Assembly (NCBI RefSeq): GCF_003337715.1
Contig: NZ_QPIX01000006.1
Coordinates: forward strand, 1 to 64,000
Origin: Ciceribacter lividus
GTDB taxonomy: Bacteria > Pseudomonadota > Alphaproteobacteria > Rhizobiales > Rhizobiaceae
DNA length: 64,000 nt
Direction of reading: 5' to 3'
A program made the translations under genes and the position numbers. Below, piece after piece: positions 8,014 through 17,553 of this stretch (position 1 is the stretch's first letter; every line of letters starts with the position of its first letter). The notes below the pieces were generated by a model that saw only the letters and a program-made list of their open reading frames with translations, made no database searches and was not told the origin of the DNA.

Positions 8014-11000
8014 CCCCGATCCTCCGACGCCGCCATTTCTGCCGCGAGAAGCGGTGCGATCGCCTCCACCGCCGGCGGCGAAGTCAGCTCTGCATGGATG
8101 AACGGCACACGTTGCTCTTTCACCGCTTCCGCATGGGGTCTCCAGTCCGCAGGCGAAAGCCGTCCCTTCCCGGAAGGCGCCGCGGCCACATGCAGAATTG
8201 TGCCCGGATAGCGCTCGTGAACATGCTCGCGCACCAGTCGGTTGTTGCCGCACACGACGCGCATGATGCCCTCAAAGGCAGTCTCGGGCAGCGCCGCGAG
8301 CGGGCTTTCCTTGCGACGGAGGAAATCCCTGACCGCATCCCGTGTCATAGGCAGGTCGAGGAGCCGGTCTGGATCATGGCCTGCGATGGCGAGAAGCGCC
8401 TTCAGCCCAGCGTCCGGGCCGGGGTCCGGCTCGTTCCGCCAGCAGTCGGCCGGATAGGAATCGAGCATGGCGAGGCATCCAACGGGCCGGCCCGACCGGA
8501 CGAGCGCGTTTGCAACCGCATGCGCGATGATACCTCCGACCGACCAGCCGCAAAGATGCACCGGTCGAGCGCCAGCCACCTCCCCTATGCGTCGGGTATA
8601 GGCGAGCGCCATGGCCTGCAGGCTTTCCGGCTCGGGACGACCGGGATCGAGCGCCTCGGCCTGGATGCCCCAGACCGCACGTTCGCCGGCGAGAGCGCGC
8701 GCATAACCACCATAGCACCAGCCAATGCCCCCGGCCGGGTGGATCATGAAGAGCGGCGGCGCATCATTGTCGGTGGCATTGAGCCTGATCACCGGCTGCA
8801 ATCCGTTGTCGTCCACCCTCGCCTCGCCGTCGAGATGCGCGGCAAGCCGCTTCACCGTCGGGTAGCGGAACAAGGCACCGAGCCCGATATCGCGTCCGAA
8901 AACGCGGCCGAGCTGTTGCACGAGGCGCACCGCCAGCAAGGAGTGGCCGCCGAGCGCGAAGAAGTCGTCATTGCGCCCGACCGGCTCACTCAAATCGAGA
9001 AGGTCGGCGAAGAGATCGGCGAGGATCTGCTCGGTGCCGGGCAGCGGAGGCTCGCCCCGCCCGGCCGAAAACCGGGGTGCCGGCAGGGCATTGCGGTCGA
9101 GCTTGCCGTTGGAAGACAGCGGCATGGCTGGAAGGCAGACGAGCAGCGACGGGACCATGTAGTCAGGCAGATGGCGCTCAAGGTGCCGCCGCAGCGCCGG
9201 CTCTTCAACTGCGGGCGAGGCAACGTAATAGCCAACGATCCGTTTCTCCGGTCCCGCCTGGTGCAGGATCACGACGGACTGGGTGACGTGCGGATACGAG
9301 AGAATGGCAGCCTCGATCTCGCCGAGTTCGATCCTGAGACCGCGCAGCTTGATCTGGTTGTCCAGCCTGCCGAGATAGTCGATCGCGCCGTCCGACCGCA
9401 ACCGCGCAAGATCGCCCGTGTCGTACATCCGCTCGCCCTTGTGGAAAGGGTCCGCCACAAAGCGCTCGGCGGTGAGATCGGGCCGCCCGACATATTCGCG
9501 GGCAAGCTGCACGCCGGCGATATAGAGCCGTCCTGCCACCCCCGGCGGCACCGGCCTCAGGCGTCCGTCGAGGACGTAAAGACGAGTGTTCCAGACGGGC
9601 AAGCCGATCGGAACGAGATTGGAACCATCGTCGGGAGACGCCGCCCAGCAGCTGACGTCGACCGCGGCCTCGGTCGGGCCGTAGAGATTGTGCAGTTCGG
9701 CGGAGATCTCGCGATGGAAGCGGTCCCGCAGATCGGCTGTCAGTTCCTCGCCGCTTGCGAAGACGCGCCGCAGCGAAAGGCCACGCGCCTTCGGCTCCGA
9801 CACGAAGGCCGAGAGCATCGACGGAACGAAGTGCGCGGTCGTCACGCCATTCTCCCGGATGAGGCGCGCGAGCCACTCGGGATCCTTGTGCGCCTCGGGC
9901 GACGCCATCACCAGGGTCCCTCCCGCAAAGAAGGAGAGAAAGAGTTCCCAGACCGAGACGTCGAAGGTCATCGGGGTCTTCTGCAGGATGACGTCGTCAG
10001 CCGAAAAGCCGTAATGGCTCTTCATCCATTCCAGCCGGTTGACGATCGCGCGGTGTTCGACGAGCACCCCCTTCGGCTCGCCGGTCGAGCCAGAGGTGAA
10101 GATCACATAGGCTGCATCGCCGGGAGCGACGGTCGGAAGCGCGCCAGCGGATGTTTCGGTTTCCCAGGCGGAAGGGGCAAGCACCGGCAGGTCCCCGATC
10201 AGCACGCCGTCGGGCGCGAGTGCCAGAACCGGCGTGCCGCGGGCAAGCATGCGTTCGATCCGCTCGGCCGGATGGGAGAGATCGACGGGCATGTAGGCGG
10301 CACCGCTCCGCAAGATGGCGACAAGTCCGATCAGAAGCTCCGTCGAGCGCGGCAACGCAACGGCTATCCGACGGTCGCGACCGGCGCCGGCCGCGATCAG
10401 TTGCCGGGCGAGCGCCGCCGAGCGGCGGTCCAGCTCGGCATAGCTCAGGGTCTCATCGCCGAACCTAACGGCCACCCGCCCGGCGTGGTCGGCAAAGGCT
10501 TTGTCGATCACCTCCACGAGCGTCACAGGCTCCACCACATGGCCGGTGTCGTTCAGTGTTCCGATCAGCCATGCGGCCTCTGTATCCGTCACCGTCGGGA
10601 CATCCGCGAGCGTGCCGTCGGCGAGCGCGGACGCGACCGACCGGTCGAGGAAGTGCAGGAGGCGCTCCGCGTGCGCACGGACCTCCGCCATGCCGTAGAG
10701 GCCCGGATTGGCGTCGATCTCGACCGTCAGGTTCGTCCGCATCGGGTCACCGCGGAAGGAGAAGGTAATGTCGTCGACCGGGCCGGTTCCGAGCCGCTCC
10801 GTGGTGACCGTGGCACCCTCGAGTCTCAGATCCCCCTCGTAGGGCAGCACGTTGACCAGCGGCCCGAACAGCCGCCGCTGGCCACCGCCGAGGCCGAGAT
10901 CGCGGCGGATATGCTCATGGCGATAGCGTCCGTGGCGACGCGCCACCGCGAGCGTCGCGGCTGCCGCGGCGAGCCAGTCGCCGAGGCGCTGGTCCTCGTC

Positions 11001-11915
11001 GATCCTCAGGCGCACCGGCAGGATGTTCATCAGCATGAGCGGCACGCGCGCGGCGGGCGAACCGAAACGCCCCATGAAAGCGACGCCGACCGTCACGTCC
11101 TGCTGCCCGACGAAGCGCGCGTAGTAGGCCGCGACGAGAGCCGTCACGATGTCGCTCCAACCCAGTCTTAGCGCCATCGAAAGTTCGCGAAGCCGTTCGG
11201 TCAGCGCCACCGGAACAGCCTGGACCTCATGATGATAGCTGCGGGCGGTCAGGGCCGGCCCCTGCTTGATGCCGGCCACCTCCGGCATGTCCTTCAGGGC
11301 GTCGACCCAGAAGGCACGGTCCTCGGCATATTGCGGCGACCCCCCGTAAAGCCGGTCCTGTTCGAGCGCGATCTCGAGGGGAGAAAGCGCCGGCCCTGTG
11401 TCCGCCGCGCCGCGGTTATAAAGCTCTGCCGTCCGCGACAGAATGAGGTGGGTCGCAAAGCCGTCGGCGATGACGTGGTGAAGCCGCACATACCACCAGA
11501 AGCGGTTCTTGCTAAGCCGGTAGAGCCGGAAGAGAGCCGGGTTGCAGCGGGCGAGATCAAGCGGCGTTTCCATGTCGCGCCGAATGTCGCTGCGGGCGAC
11601 GGCGGCGGGATCGGCCTCTTGCGACAGGTCGACGATCGAAAGCGACGGCTCCTTGCAGGGGGCGAGGACCTGCCGGTTGTCGTCGAGGATGCGAAGAGAC
11701 AGGCTGTCGGCTTCCTTATGGAGCTTGGCGACAGCACGGGCGAACCGCTCGACATCGAGCGCGCCGCAGATCTCCATCACCTGGCCGGTGTTGAAGACCG
11801 GGTTATCCGGGTCGAGCGCCTGGGCGAACCACAGTCCGCGCTGAGCCTCTCCGAGCGGGTGGACCTCCAGGAGGTCGGAGCTGTCGGAACGCACGGTGCC
11901 AGCCAAGGATGCCAT
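8004..11915 (-). CDS. entF: EntF-type NRPS: condensation, adenylation (Ser), PCP, thioesterase
   Basis: This 1303-aa single-module synthetase joins 2,3-dihydroxybenzoyl units to serine and releases the oligomer. Domains in order: condensation (about 15-440, HHVIADG at 146-152), adenylation (about 465-945, TSGSTGEPKG at 607-616), peptidyl carrier (about 960-1030, GGHSL with Ser992) and thioesterase (about 1050-1290, GWSVGG with Ser1125). The specificity residues read from the sequence are D652, V653, W656, H695, F719, S721, L744, V752, D753 and K938, identical to the known serine code of E. coli EntF. A cyclic or linear DHB-serine ester, as in enterobactin, is therefore the expected product. 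No second NRPS or VibH-like polyamine condensation protein is nearby. The ATG is four bases after the carrier protein stop. Confidence 0.95.
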   Translation of the reverse strand: MASLAGTVRSDSSDLLEVHPLGEAQRGLWFAQALDPDNPVFNTGQVMEICGALDVERFARAVAKLHKEADSLSLRILDDNRQVLAPCKEPSLSIVDLSQEADPAAVARSDIRRDMETPLDLARCNPALFRLYRLSKNRFWWYVRLHHVIADGFATHLILSRTAELYNRGAADTGPALSPLEIALEQDRLYGGSPQYAEDRAFWVDALKDMPEVAGIKQGPALTARSYHHEVQAVPVALTERLRELSMALRLGWSDIVTALVAAYYARFVGQQDVTVGVAFMGRFGSPAARVPLMLMNILPVRLRIDEDQRLGDWLAAAAATLAVARRHGRYRHEHIRRDLGLGGGQRRLFGPLVNVLPYEGDLRLEGATVTTERLGTGPVDDITFSFRGDPMRTNLTVEIDANPGLYGMAEVRAHAERLLHFLDRSVASALADGTLADVPTVTDTEAAWLIGTLNDTGHVVEPVTLVEVIDKAFADHAGRVAVRFGDETLSYAELDRRSAALARQLIAAGAGRDRRIAVALPRSTELLIGLVAILRSGAAYMPVDLSHPAERIERMLARGTPVLALAPDGVLIGDLPVLAPSAWETETSAGALPTVAPGDAAYVIFTSGSTGEPKGVLVEHRAIVNRLEWMKSHYGFSADDVILQKTPMTFDVSVWELFLSFFAGGTLVMASPEAHKDPEWLARLIRENGVTTAHFVPSMLSAFVSEPKARGLSLRRVFASGEELTADLRDRFHREISAELHNLYGPTEAAVDVSCWAASPDDGSNLVPIGLPVWNTRLYVLDGRLRPVPPGVAGRLYIAGVQLAREYVGRPDLTAERFVADPFHKGERMYDTGDLARLRSDGAIDYLGRLDNQIKLRGLRIELGEIEAAILSYPHVTQSVVILHQAGPEKRIVGYYVASPAVEEPALRRHLERHLPDYMVPSLLVCLPAMPLSSNGKLDRNALPAPRFSAGRGEPPLPGTEQILADLFADLLDLSEPVGRNDDFFALGGHSLLAVRLVQQLGRVFGRDIGLGALFRYPTVKRLAAHLDGEARVDDNGLQPVIRLNATDNDAPPLFMIHPAGGIGWCYGGYARALAGERAVWGIQAEALDPGRPEPESLQAMALAYTRRIGEVAGARPVHLCGWSVGGIIAHAVANALVRSGRPVGCLAMLDSYPADCWRNEPDPGPDAGLKALLAIAGHDPDRLLDLPMTRDAVRDFLRRKESPLAALPETAFEGIMRVVCGNNRLVREHVHERYPGTILHVAAAPSGKGRLSPADWRPHAEAVKEQRVPFIHAELTSPPAVEAIAPLLAAEMAASEDRGCN

Positions 11916-11918
11916 GGG

Positions 11919-12164
11919 TCAGGTCCTTTCCATGTCCTGCTGCCGCGCGACGACGGCCCACCAGCCGGCAAGCGTGACGTCGGCCGCAAGTTCGGAGAAG
12001 TCGAGCTTGAGGCCCTGCTGTTCCCAGGAGAGCACGAGCGCCATCGCCCTCATGGAGTCGAGCCCGAGGTCCATGAGATTGTCATCGGCTCCGATCTCGG
12101 AAGGATCGGCATGGATCATCCGGGCGATGTCCCGGCGAAGCGTCTCCATCGTGAAATCCGTCAT
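11919..12164 (-). CDS. Stand-alone aryl carrier protein (ArCP)
   Basis: This 81-aa acyl/aryl carrier protein has a phosphopantetheine attachment motif DLGLDSMRAM (Ser37). In E. coli the aryl carrier is the C-terminal domain of EntB; here the isochorismatase next door lacks that domain, so this gene supplies it. It should be loaded with 2,3-DHB by EntE and donate it to the EntF condensation domain. The start overlaps the entB stop (ATGA), which keeps the two split parts of EntB translationally coupled. Confidence 0.93.
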   Translation of the reverse strand: MTDFTMETLRRDIARMIHADPSEIGADDNLMDLGLDSMRAMALVLSWEQQGLKLDFSELAADVTLAGWWAVVARQQDMERT

Positions 12165-12808
12165 GGCTTATGCCCCCCGATCTCTTGAAGCGCGCGGGTG
12201 AGCCCGAGCGGTACAGCGAAGGTGCTCGCGGCATAGGCGAGCGCCATGTCGTGCTTCTCGCGGGAGAAATCCGCGAGGCAGTCGGCGACGAGGAAGGGCT
12301 CTATGTCCTGCTGGAAAGCATCGGCAGCGGTCAGCGTGCAGCCGATATGGGCGTAGACACCGCAGACGAGCAACTGGTCCCTGCCCCGGACGCGCATCAG
12401 ATGGGCAAGATTGCTGTGCTGGAAGGCGCTGTAGCGGTGCTTGACCAGAACCACGTCCCCTACCTCGGGGGCGAGGCGCGCGTCGATGTGCTGGTGCTCC
12501 GGCGCGCTCGTCATGCCGGGTCCCCAGAGATCGGCCTGAAGCCCTCGGTCACGCCGGTCCTGATTGCCGTTCTGCGCCGTGTAGAAGACCGGAATGCCTT
12601 TGGCACGGCAGGCGCTGGCGAGGCTCCGGATGTTTTCGACCACCGGCGCGATCGGTGCAGCATCGGCCGCAAAGGCGCCGATGAAGTAGTTCTGCATGTC
12701 GTGGATCAGTAGCGCGGCACGCTTCGGCTCGAGCCGCCACGGTGCGCGCGCGGTCGGAAGCTCGTCGGCGCGTGGCAAGTCGTAAGCGGCAATTCTCGGC
12801 AGTCCCAT
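12161..12808 (-). CDS. entB: Isochorismatase without carrier domain
   Basis: This enzyme hydrolyses isochorismate to 2,3-dihydro-2,3-dihydroxybenzoate and pyruvate. The 215-aa product covers only the isochorismatase fold: LIHDMQNYF with the catalytic Asp, the Lys in VLVKHRYSAF, and VCGVYAHIGC with the usual cysteine. The protein stops right after this domain, and the carrier domain is encoded by the next gene. The ATG at 12808 follows AGGAGG. It begins one base after the entE stop. Confidence 0.93.
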   Translation of the reverse strand: MGLPRIAAYDLPRADELPTARAPWRLEPKRAALLIHDMQNYFIGAFAADAAPIAPVVENIRSLASACRAKGIPVFYTAQNGNQDRRDRGLQADLWGPGMTSAPEHQHIDARLAPEVGDVVLVKHRYSAFQHSNLAHLMRVRGRDQLLVCGVYAHIGCTLTAADAFQQDIEPFLVADCLADFSREKHDMALAYAASTFAVPLGLTRALQEIGGHKP

Positions 12809-12809
12809 C

Positions 12810-14438
12810 TTATACCTCCTCCTTTTCACGGCTCATGAGCGCATCCCGCAGCCGCTGGCGCAGCACCTTGCGGCTCACCTTTCCGACCGCCGTGGTCTCG
12901 AAGCTCTCGGCGAAGACGATCTGGTCGGGCACCTTGAACTCCGCGAGCCCGCGGCCACGGATGAAGGCCTTAAGGTCGGCGATGCCCGGCCTCGGGCCGT
13001 CCGGAATGACGAAGGCGCAGCTACGCTCACCGAGATAGGGGTCGGGAATCGCCACCATCGCAGCGTCGAACACCCCCGGATGAGCGAGCAGATGATCCTC
13101 GATCTCCTCGGCGGAGATCTTCTCGCCGGCGCGGTTGATGTGGTCGCCGGCGCGGCCCTCGACGACAAGATATCCCTCGGGCGTCATGCGCACGATGTCG
13201 CCGGTCCTATAGTAGCCGTCGGCGGTGAAAGCCCGCTGATTGGCGGCAGGGTCATTGTGGTAGGCGCGGATCGTATAGGGTCCGCGGGTGAGGAGGAGAC
13301 CCCGCTCCCCCGCCGGCACCGGTTGCCCCATGTCGTCGACGATCAGGATCTCGTCGTCGGGGCTGATCGGCCGCCCCTGGGTTTCCGTCACCAGGTCCTC
13401 CGGATCGTCGAGCCGCGTGTAGTTGACGAGACCCTCGGCCATGCCGAAGACCTGCTGCAGCTTGCATCCGAGCGTCGAGGACACCCGCCGCGCCGCCTCG
13501 GGCGCGAATTTTGCGCCGCCGACCTGCAGGACTTCGAGACTCGAGATGTCGAACGTCGACCGCCCCGCCGCCTGCATCCAAAGGAGTGCGAGCGGCGGCA
13601 CCAGTCCGGTCATCGTCACCCGCTCCTGCTCGATCCAGTGAAACGCCGTCTCGGGGCTCGGCGACGGGCACATGACGACACGGGCGCCGACATATACCGC
13701 GCCGAAGATCCCCGGAGAGCTCATAGGGAAGTTGTGGGCCACCGGCAGGCTGCCCATGAAGACGGTGTCGGGCGTCATTCCGCAGATTTCCGCGCTCGCC
13801 CGGAAACTGTAGACATAGTCGTCGTGCGTGCGCGGAATGAGCTTGGAGAGCCCGGTGCTTCCGCCGGAGATCTGCAGGAACGCTACGCTTTCGGGCGCGG
13901 GGTCCGCCGGAAGTGGCGCGTCGCCGGCCGGGAGGTCATCGAGGCTCGGGAATTCCTCCGCCTCCCCGACCACGATGACATGGCGCAGCGCCGGCACCTC
14001 CTGCTTCACCTTGCGGGCGAGCGCACGGTAGTCGAAGCCGCCATGACGGTCTGCGACGATGTAGCCGACCGCTTCGGCCCGGTGGAGGAAGTGGGCGATC
14101 TCCGTCTCCCGATGCGCCGGCAGCGAAAATACCGGGATCAAGCCGGCGCGGAAGAGGCCGAAGACGACGGAAAGAAAGGCCGTGCAGTTCGGCAGCTGCA
14201 CCACCACGCGGTCGCCGGGCGTGAGGCCCGCGGAGAGCAGCCCGCGGGCGATCCGTTCGGCTCGCTCATGCAGTTCGCGGTAGGTCCAGCGTCCGTCGGT
14301 GCCGACGACCGCGAGGTTGTCCGGATAGGCAGCAGCCGTCCTGCGCAACACGCCGAACATGGTTTCGCCGCGCCAGTAGCCTTTTTCCCGGTAGCGTTCG
14401 GCAAGATGTTGGGGCCAGGTCTGTCGAAGCGGTTGCAT
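12810..14438 (-). CDS. entE: 2,3-dihydroxybenzoate-AMP ligase
   Basis: This 542-aa stand-alone adenylation enzyme activates 2,3-DHB as the acyl-adenylate and loads it on the aryl carrier protein. The P-loop-like motif [16 protein letters not shown], the EntE/DhbE signature [13 protein letters not shown] and the hinge motif RTGDIVR are present. It is close to the 536-541 aa usual for EntE/DhbE. The ATG at 14438 has GGAG/GAGG upstream and overlaps no more than the end region of entC. A salicylate ligase cannot be excluded by eye, but the whole entCEBA set favours DHB. Confidence 0.93.
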   Translation of the reverse strand: MQPLRQTWPQHLAERYREKGYWRGETMFGVLRRTAAAYPDNLAVVGTDGRWTYRELHERAERIARGLLSAGLTPGDRVVVQLPNCTAFLSVVFGLFRAGLIPVFSLPAHRETEIAHFLHRAEAVGYIVADRHGGFDYRALARKVKQEVPALRHVIVVGEAEEFPSLDDLPAGDAPLPADPAPESVAFLQISGGSTGLSKLIPRTHDDYVYSFRASAEICGMTPDTVFMGSLPVAHNFPMSSPGIFGAVYVGARVVMCPSPSPETAFHWIEQERVTMTGLVPPLALLWMQAAGRSTFDISSLEVLQVGGAKFAPEAARRVSSTLGCKLQQVFGMAEGLVNYTRLDDPEDLVTETQGRPISPDDEILIVDDMGQPVPAGERGLLLTRGPYTIRAYHNDPAANQRAFTADGYYRTGDIVRMTPEGYLVVEGRAGDHINRAGEKISAEEIEDHLLAHPGVFDAAMVAIPDPYLGERSCAFVIPDGPRPGIADLKAFIRGRGLAEFKVPDQIVFAESFETTAVGKVSRKVLRQRLRDALMSREKEEV

Positions 14439-14439
14439 C

Positions 14440-15633
14440 TCAGGCCTCTCCGATCTGCGCGGCGGAAAGGCCGAACGCTTCGAGCATGGCGGAAAACTTG
14501 TGGGCGGTCTCGGCAAGCTCCCCTTCCGGTGTCGAGCCGGGGACGATCCCCGCGCCGGCATAGAGGCGGGCGTGCCGGCCCTCGATCTCGGCGCAGCGGA
14601 TCGAAACATACCAGCGGCCGTCGCCGGAGGAATCACACCAGCCGACCGCGCCGGCATAGAAGCCGCGGTCGTAACCTTCGAGATCACGGATGACCGCATC
14701 GGCCTCTATGCGCGGCATGCCGCAGACCGCCGGCGTCGGGTGCAGGAGCGCCACCAGATCGACACTCGACGTTCCGATATCCTTCAGCGTTCCTTTGATC
14801 CGCGTGCCGAGATGCCACATGCTGCGGGTGGCCTTGAGCGTCACGCCGTCCGGAGCTTGAAGCTCCGTGCAGAGTGGAGAAAGCACGTCCATGATCTGCT
14901 CGACCACCAGCGCATGCTCGCGCCGATCCTTTTCGGAGCTCAGCAACGCCTCGGCCGCTTCGCGGTCGCGCGCGGCATCCGGGCTCCGTCGTGCCGAGCC
15001 CGCGAGCGGATGGGAAAAGACGCGCGAACCCCTTCGCTCCACCAGAAGTTCGGGCGTCGCGCCCACAAGGAAGCGCAGATTTGCCTCCCGTGGCGACAAC
15101 GGCGTGGCAAACGTCACGACGGCATCATCGACCGCGAGCCTCGCTATGAGGGCCGGTATGGAGATGTCGCTGCCGACGGTGATCCTGAGGCTGCGAGACA
15201 GGACGATTTTGCGCAGGCTGTCCGGTTCCTCACGGAGCCGCGCGAGCCCGCGAGCGACGGCGGCCGAGAAGACGTCTGTCGGCGGCTCCGCCGTCACCTG
15301 CGTGCCGAAACCTTGGGGCGCGAGGCGGCCGGCCGGTGTGGCGAGTTCGTGGCGGCCCATGACCCGCAGCGCCTTTTCCGGGCGAAGAAGATAGGCCGGA
15401 GCCTCGCGGGCATAGGGGATCGCGCCGACCAGAATGTCGGGACCGGTCGGGTGTTCTTCGAAATGACGCCGGACGCGGTCTGCAAGATCGGCGATGGCAC
15501 CGCCCGGCAGCTCGCGCGCGACGCCATAGGCAAGCAGGGTCTCGTCGCCGGACCGGAGCACGTAGGACGGCCGGTTCGCCGGGAAGACCCGATCTTCGGG
15601 CAGTACGTCATTCAAGGTCGACGGATGGACCAT
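14440..15633 (-). CDS. entC: Isochorismate synthase
   Basis: This enzyme converts chorismate to isochorismate, the committed step from aromatic metabolism to DHB. The 397-aa protein shows the chorismate-utilising enzyme motifs in order: [40 protein letters not shown] and [14 protein letters not shown]. These match EntC/DhbC rather than anthranilate synthase. The ATG at 15633 is preceded by AGGAG. A 54-base gap separates it from the upstream binding-protein gene. Confidence 0.95.
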   Translation of the reverse strand: MVHPSTLNDVLPEDRVFPANRPSYVLRSGDETLLAYGVARELPGGAIADLADRVRRHFEEHPTGPDILVGAIPYAREAPAYLLRPEKALRVMGRHELATPAGRLAPQGFGTQVTAEPPTDVFSAAVARGLARLREEPDSLRKIVLSRSLRITVGSDISIPALIARLAVDDAVVTFATPLSPREANLRFLVGATPELLVERRGSRVFSHPLAGSARRSPDAARDREAAEALLSSEKDRREHALVVEQIMDVLSPLCTELQAPDGVTLKATRSMWHLGTRIKGTLKDIGTSSVDLVALLHPTPAVCGMPRIEADAVIRDLEGYDRGFYAGAVGWCDSSGDGRWYVSIRCAEIEGRHARLYAGAGIVPGSTPEGELAETAHKFSAMLEAFGLSAAQIGEA

Positions 15634-15687
15634 GGTGAACTCCTATGTCTGGGTTTTCTGCCGACGAACGCGGTGGCGTCCGGCGGA

Positions 15688-16815
15688 TCACTTTGTCCAG
15701 TAGGTGCCCGCTAGCGGCACGGCGGTGCGGGCATTCAGCTCTTCGAGAGCCTGTCCCGCGTCGAAATCTGTGAAGGCCTGCGGGTAATACCACGTCGCCA
15801 TCAGTTGCATCGCCAGGAGGTCGAAGCCGGGCGCCAGCAATTGCGACGACATACCGTGGACGCGGCCGGATGCGACCGCCGGCAGGCTCGAAAAGCCGGG
15901 GCGTGAAAGCAGCCGCACAAGCGAGGCCTCGGTCGTTTCGGCGTCATAGGAAGGGCCGATCAGCAGGCCGTTACGTTTCTCCATGTAGGGGCCACCGGTC
16001 GCGATGTAGACCTCCGGGCCGGAAGAGATCACGTGTTCCGTGCTCACCTGCCCGAACGGGCGTCCCTTCAGGATATCGCCGATATTCCGGACCTTGAGGA
16101 GGGCGAGTATCCTGCCGAAGTTTTCCGTTCCCGGAGAATTGCAGCAAGCCTCGGTCGTCGAGGCATGCGTCTCCATGAAGACGGTCGGCGATCCGGCCGC
16201 GGCGACCTCGTCTACGCGCGCCACCAGCCCGGCGATCTCCCCATCGCGGAAGTCGGCAAAGGCATCGGCCGCCGCCTCGTTTCCCGTCAGCCGGCCGAGC
16301 AGTCGAATACTCTCCCCGGTATGGGCGAGCGGATCGAGTGTGAAGTCGACATAGGCGACGGGAATGCCGAGCGCTTCGAGCTGTCCGATCTGTTCGGGAG
16401 CAACGTGTGAGTACAGCGAGAGCAGCACCAGATCCGGCTTCGCCGCGACGATTTCCTCCACCGCGAGGTTCTGCTGGTTGCTCGCAATCTGCGGCAGCCC
16501 GTCGATCTGCGGAAAGCGCGCGCGATAGGCCTGGTAGAGATCTTCGCCGATCCGTGCCACGTCGTGCGGCCAGGCCGCGACAAGCGCCGGAGCCTCCTTC
16601 CCCGTGAAGGAGAGGGCGATGATGGTGCGCGCATCGTCGACAGCCAGCCTGCGGGCGGGCGCCCGCAAATGGACCTCGCGACCCTTGAGATCGGTCGTGA
16701 CGATCTCGGCCTCTGCGGCGAAGGCCGACAGCAGCGTGAAGAGCATGGCTGCGAGCATCCCGACCAGGTGGTGGACCGCCCCCAGCCGTATGACAGCATG
16801 TCTCAGTCCGGTCAT
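15688..16815 (-). CDS. Periplasmic iron-siderophore binding protein (FepB-like)
   Basis: This 375-aa ABC-type helical-backbone binding protein starts with a signal peptide (about residues 1-36, ending AFAAEA). The mature part has the family layout: a beta strand with GREVHLRAPARRLAVDD, then PDLVLLSLYSH and GIPVAYVDF. It should capture the ferric siderophore in the periplasm after TonB-dependent uptake. A Cys-Cys pair (TEACCNSPG) is unusual for the family. No cognate inner-membrane permease or ATPase is in the window, so these must be encoded elsewhere. It lies 11 bases after the methyltransferase gene. Confidence 0.85.
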   Translation of the reverse strand: MTGLRHAVIRLGAVHHLVGMLAAMLFTLLSAFAAEAEIVTTDLKGREVHLRAPARRLAVDDARTIIALSFTGKEAPALVAAWPHDVARIGEDLYQAYRARFPQIDGLPQIASNQQNLAVEEIVAAKPDLVLLSLYSHVAPEQIGQLEALGIPVAYVDFTLDPLAHTGESIRLLGRLTGNEAAADAFADFRDGEIAGLVARVDEVAAAGSPTVFMETHASTTEACCNSPGTENFGRILALLKVRNIGDILKGRPFGQVSTEHVISSGPEVYIATGGPYMEKRNGLLIGPSYDAETTEASLVRLLSRPGFSSLPAVASGRVHGMSSQLLAPGFDLLAMQLMATWYYPQAFTDFDAGQALEELNARTAVPLAGTYWTK

Positions 16816-16826
16816 CTCGGCGCCCT

Positions 16827-17522
16827 TCAGGCAGCGACGCCAACGGCCGTCACCCGTTCGCCGGCGCGCGTCCGCGGACGGATGAAGGTCATGCCGTCGC
16901 CGAGCGGCACGAGCGACATGTCCACCCGATCGTCGGACTGGATCTTGAGATTGAGGCTGCGAAGCGCCACCGTTTCCGGCCGCATGTCCTCCGGGTCGGC
17001 CACGGAGCGCCCCCAGAACATGTTGTCGAAGCAGATCAGGCCGCCCGGCCGCACGAGCTTCAGGCAAAGTTCGTAATAGGCGTCGTAGCTTTCCTTGTCG
17101 GCATCGATGAAGGCGAAGTCGAAGCCGGCGCCGCCTTCCTCCGCCAGGATCCCCTCCAAGGTGCGGGTGGCATCCCCGAGACGCAGCTCGATCCGGTCGT
17201 CGAGACCGGCCTCCCTCCAGTAGGATCTGGCGACCGCCGTCCATTCCTCGCTGGCGTCGCAGGCGACGAGGATGCCGTCCTCCGGCAGGACGTCTGCGAC
17301 ACAAAGGGCGCTATATCCGGTGAAGGTGCCGATTTCGAGCACGCGTCGGGCTCCTATGCTTCGCGCCAGAAGCGCGAGCAACTGACCGGCGGCCGGGGTG
17401 GTCATCATGTGCCCCTCGGCAAGTGCCAGCGTCTGTTCCCGCAACCTTCTGAGGAGCGGCGTCTGGCGCGTGCCGCAATCGATGACGTACTGGCGGATCT
17501 GCTGGTCCGGGATCTTCGGCAT
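16827..17522 (-). CDS. Metal-dependent catechol/caffeoyl-CoA type O-methyltransferase
   Basis: This is a 231-aa class I SAM-dependent O-methyltransferase of the COMT/CCoAOMT family. The SAM motif is VLEIGTFTGYSAL (about 61-73). The metal-ligand residues of this family are present: Asp140 in FIDADK and Asp166-Asn167 in CFDNMFWG. Members of the family methylate a hydroxyl of a catechol. Lying between the siderophore receptor and binding-protein genes, it may act on 2,3-DHB or on the finished catecholate; this is inference. The ATG at 17522 has GGAG six bases upstream; an ATG at 17534 is weaker. Confidence 0.87.
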   Translation of the reverse strand: MPKIPDQQIRQYVIDCGTRQTPLLRRLREQTLALAEGHMMTTPAAGQLLALLARSIGARRVLEIGTFTGYSALCVADVLPEDGILVACDASEEWTAVARSYWREAGLDDRIELRLGDATRTLEGILAEEGGAGFDFAFIDADKESYDAYYELCLKLVRPGGLICFDNMFWGRSVADPEDMRPETVALRSLNLKIQSDDRVDMSLVPLGDGMTFIRPRTRAGERVTAVGVAA

Positions 17523-17553
17523 TCTGCTCTCCATTTTCGTTCTTGCTCGCCGC

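Noticed and set aside
8094-11171. Long open frame of about 1025 codons on the plus strand opposite the entF gene
   Set aside because: It mirrors the codon pattern of a high-GC gene, is rich in Arg/His/Gly without any domain, and the minus strand encodes a complete NRPS with all catalytic motifs.
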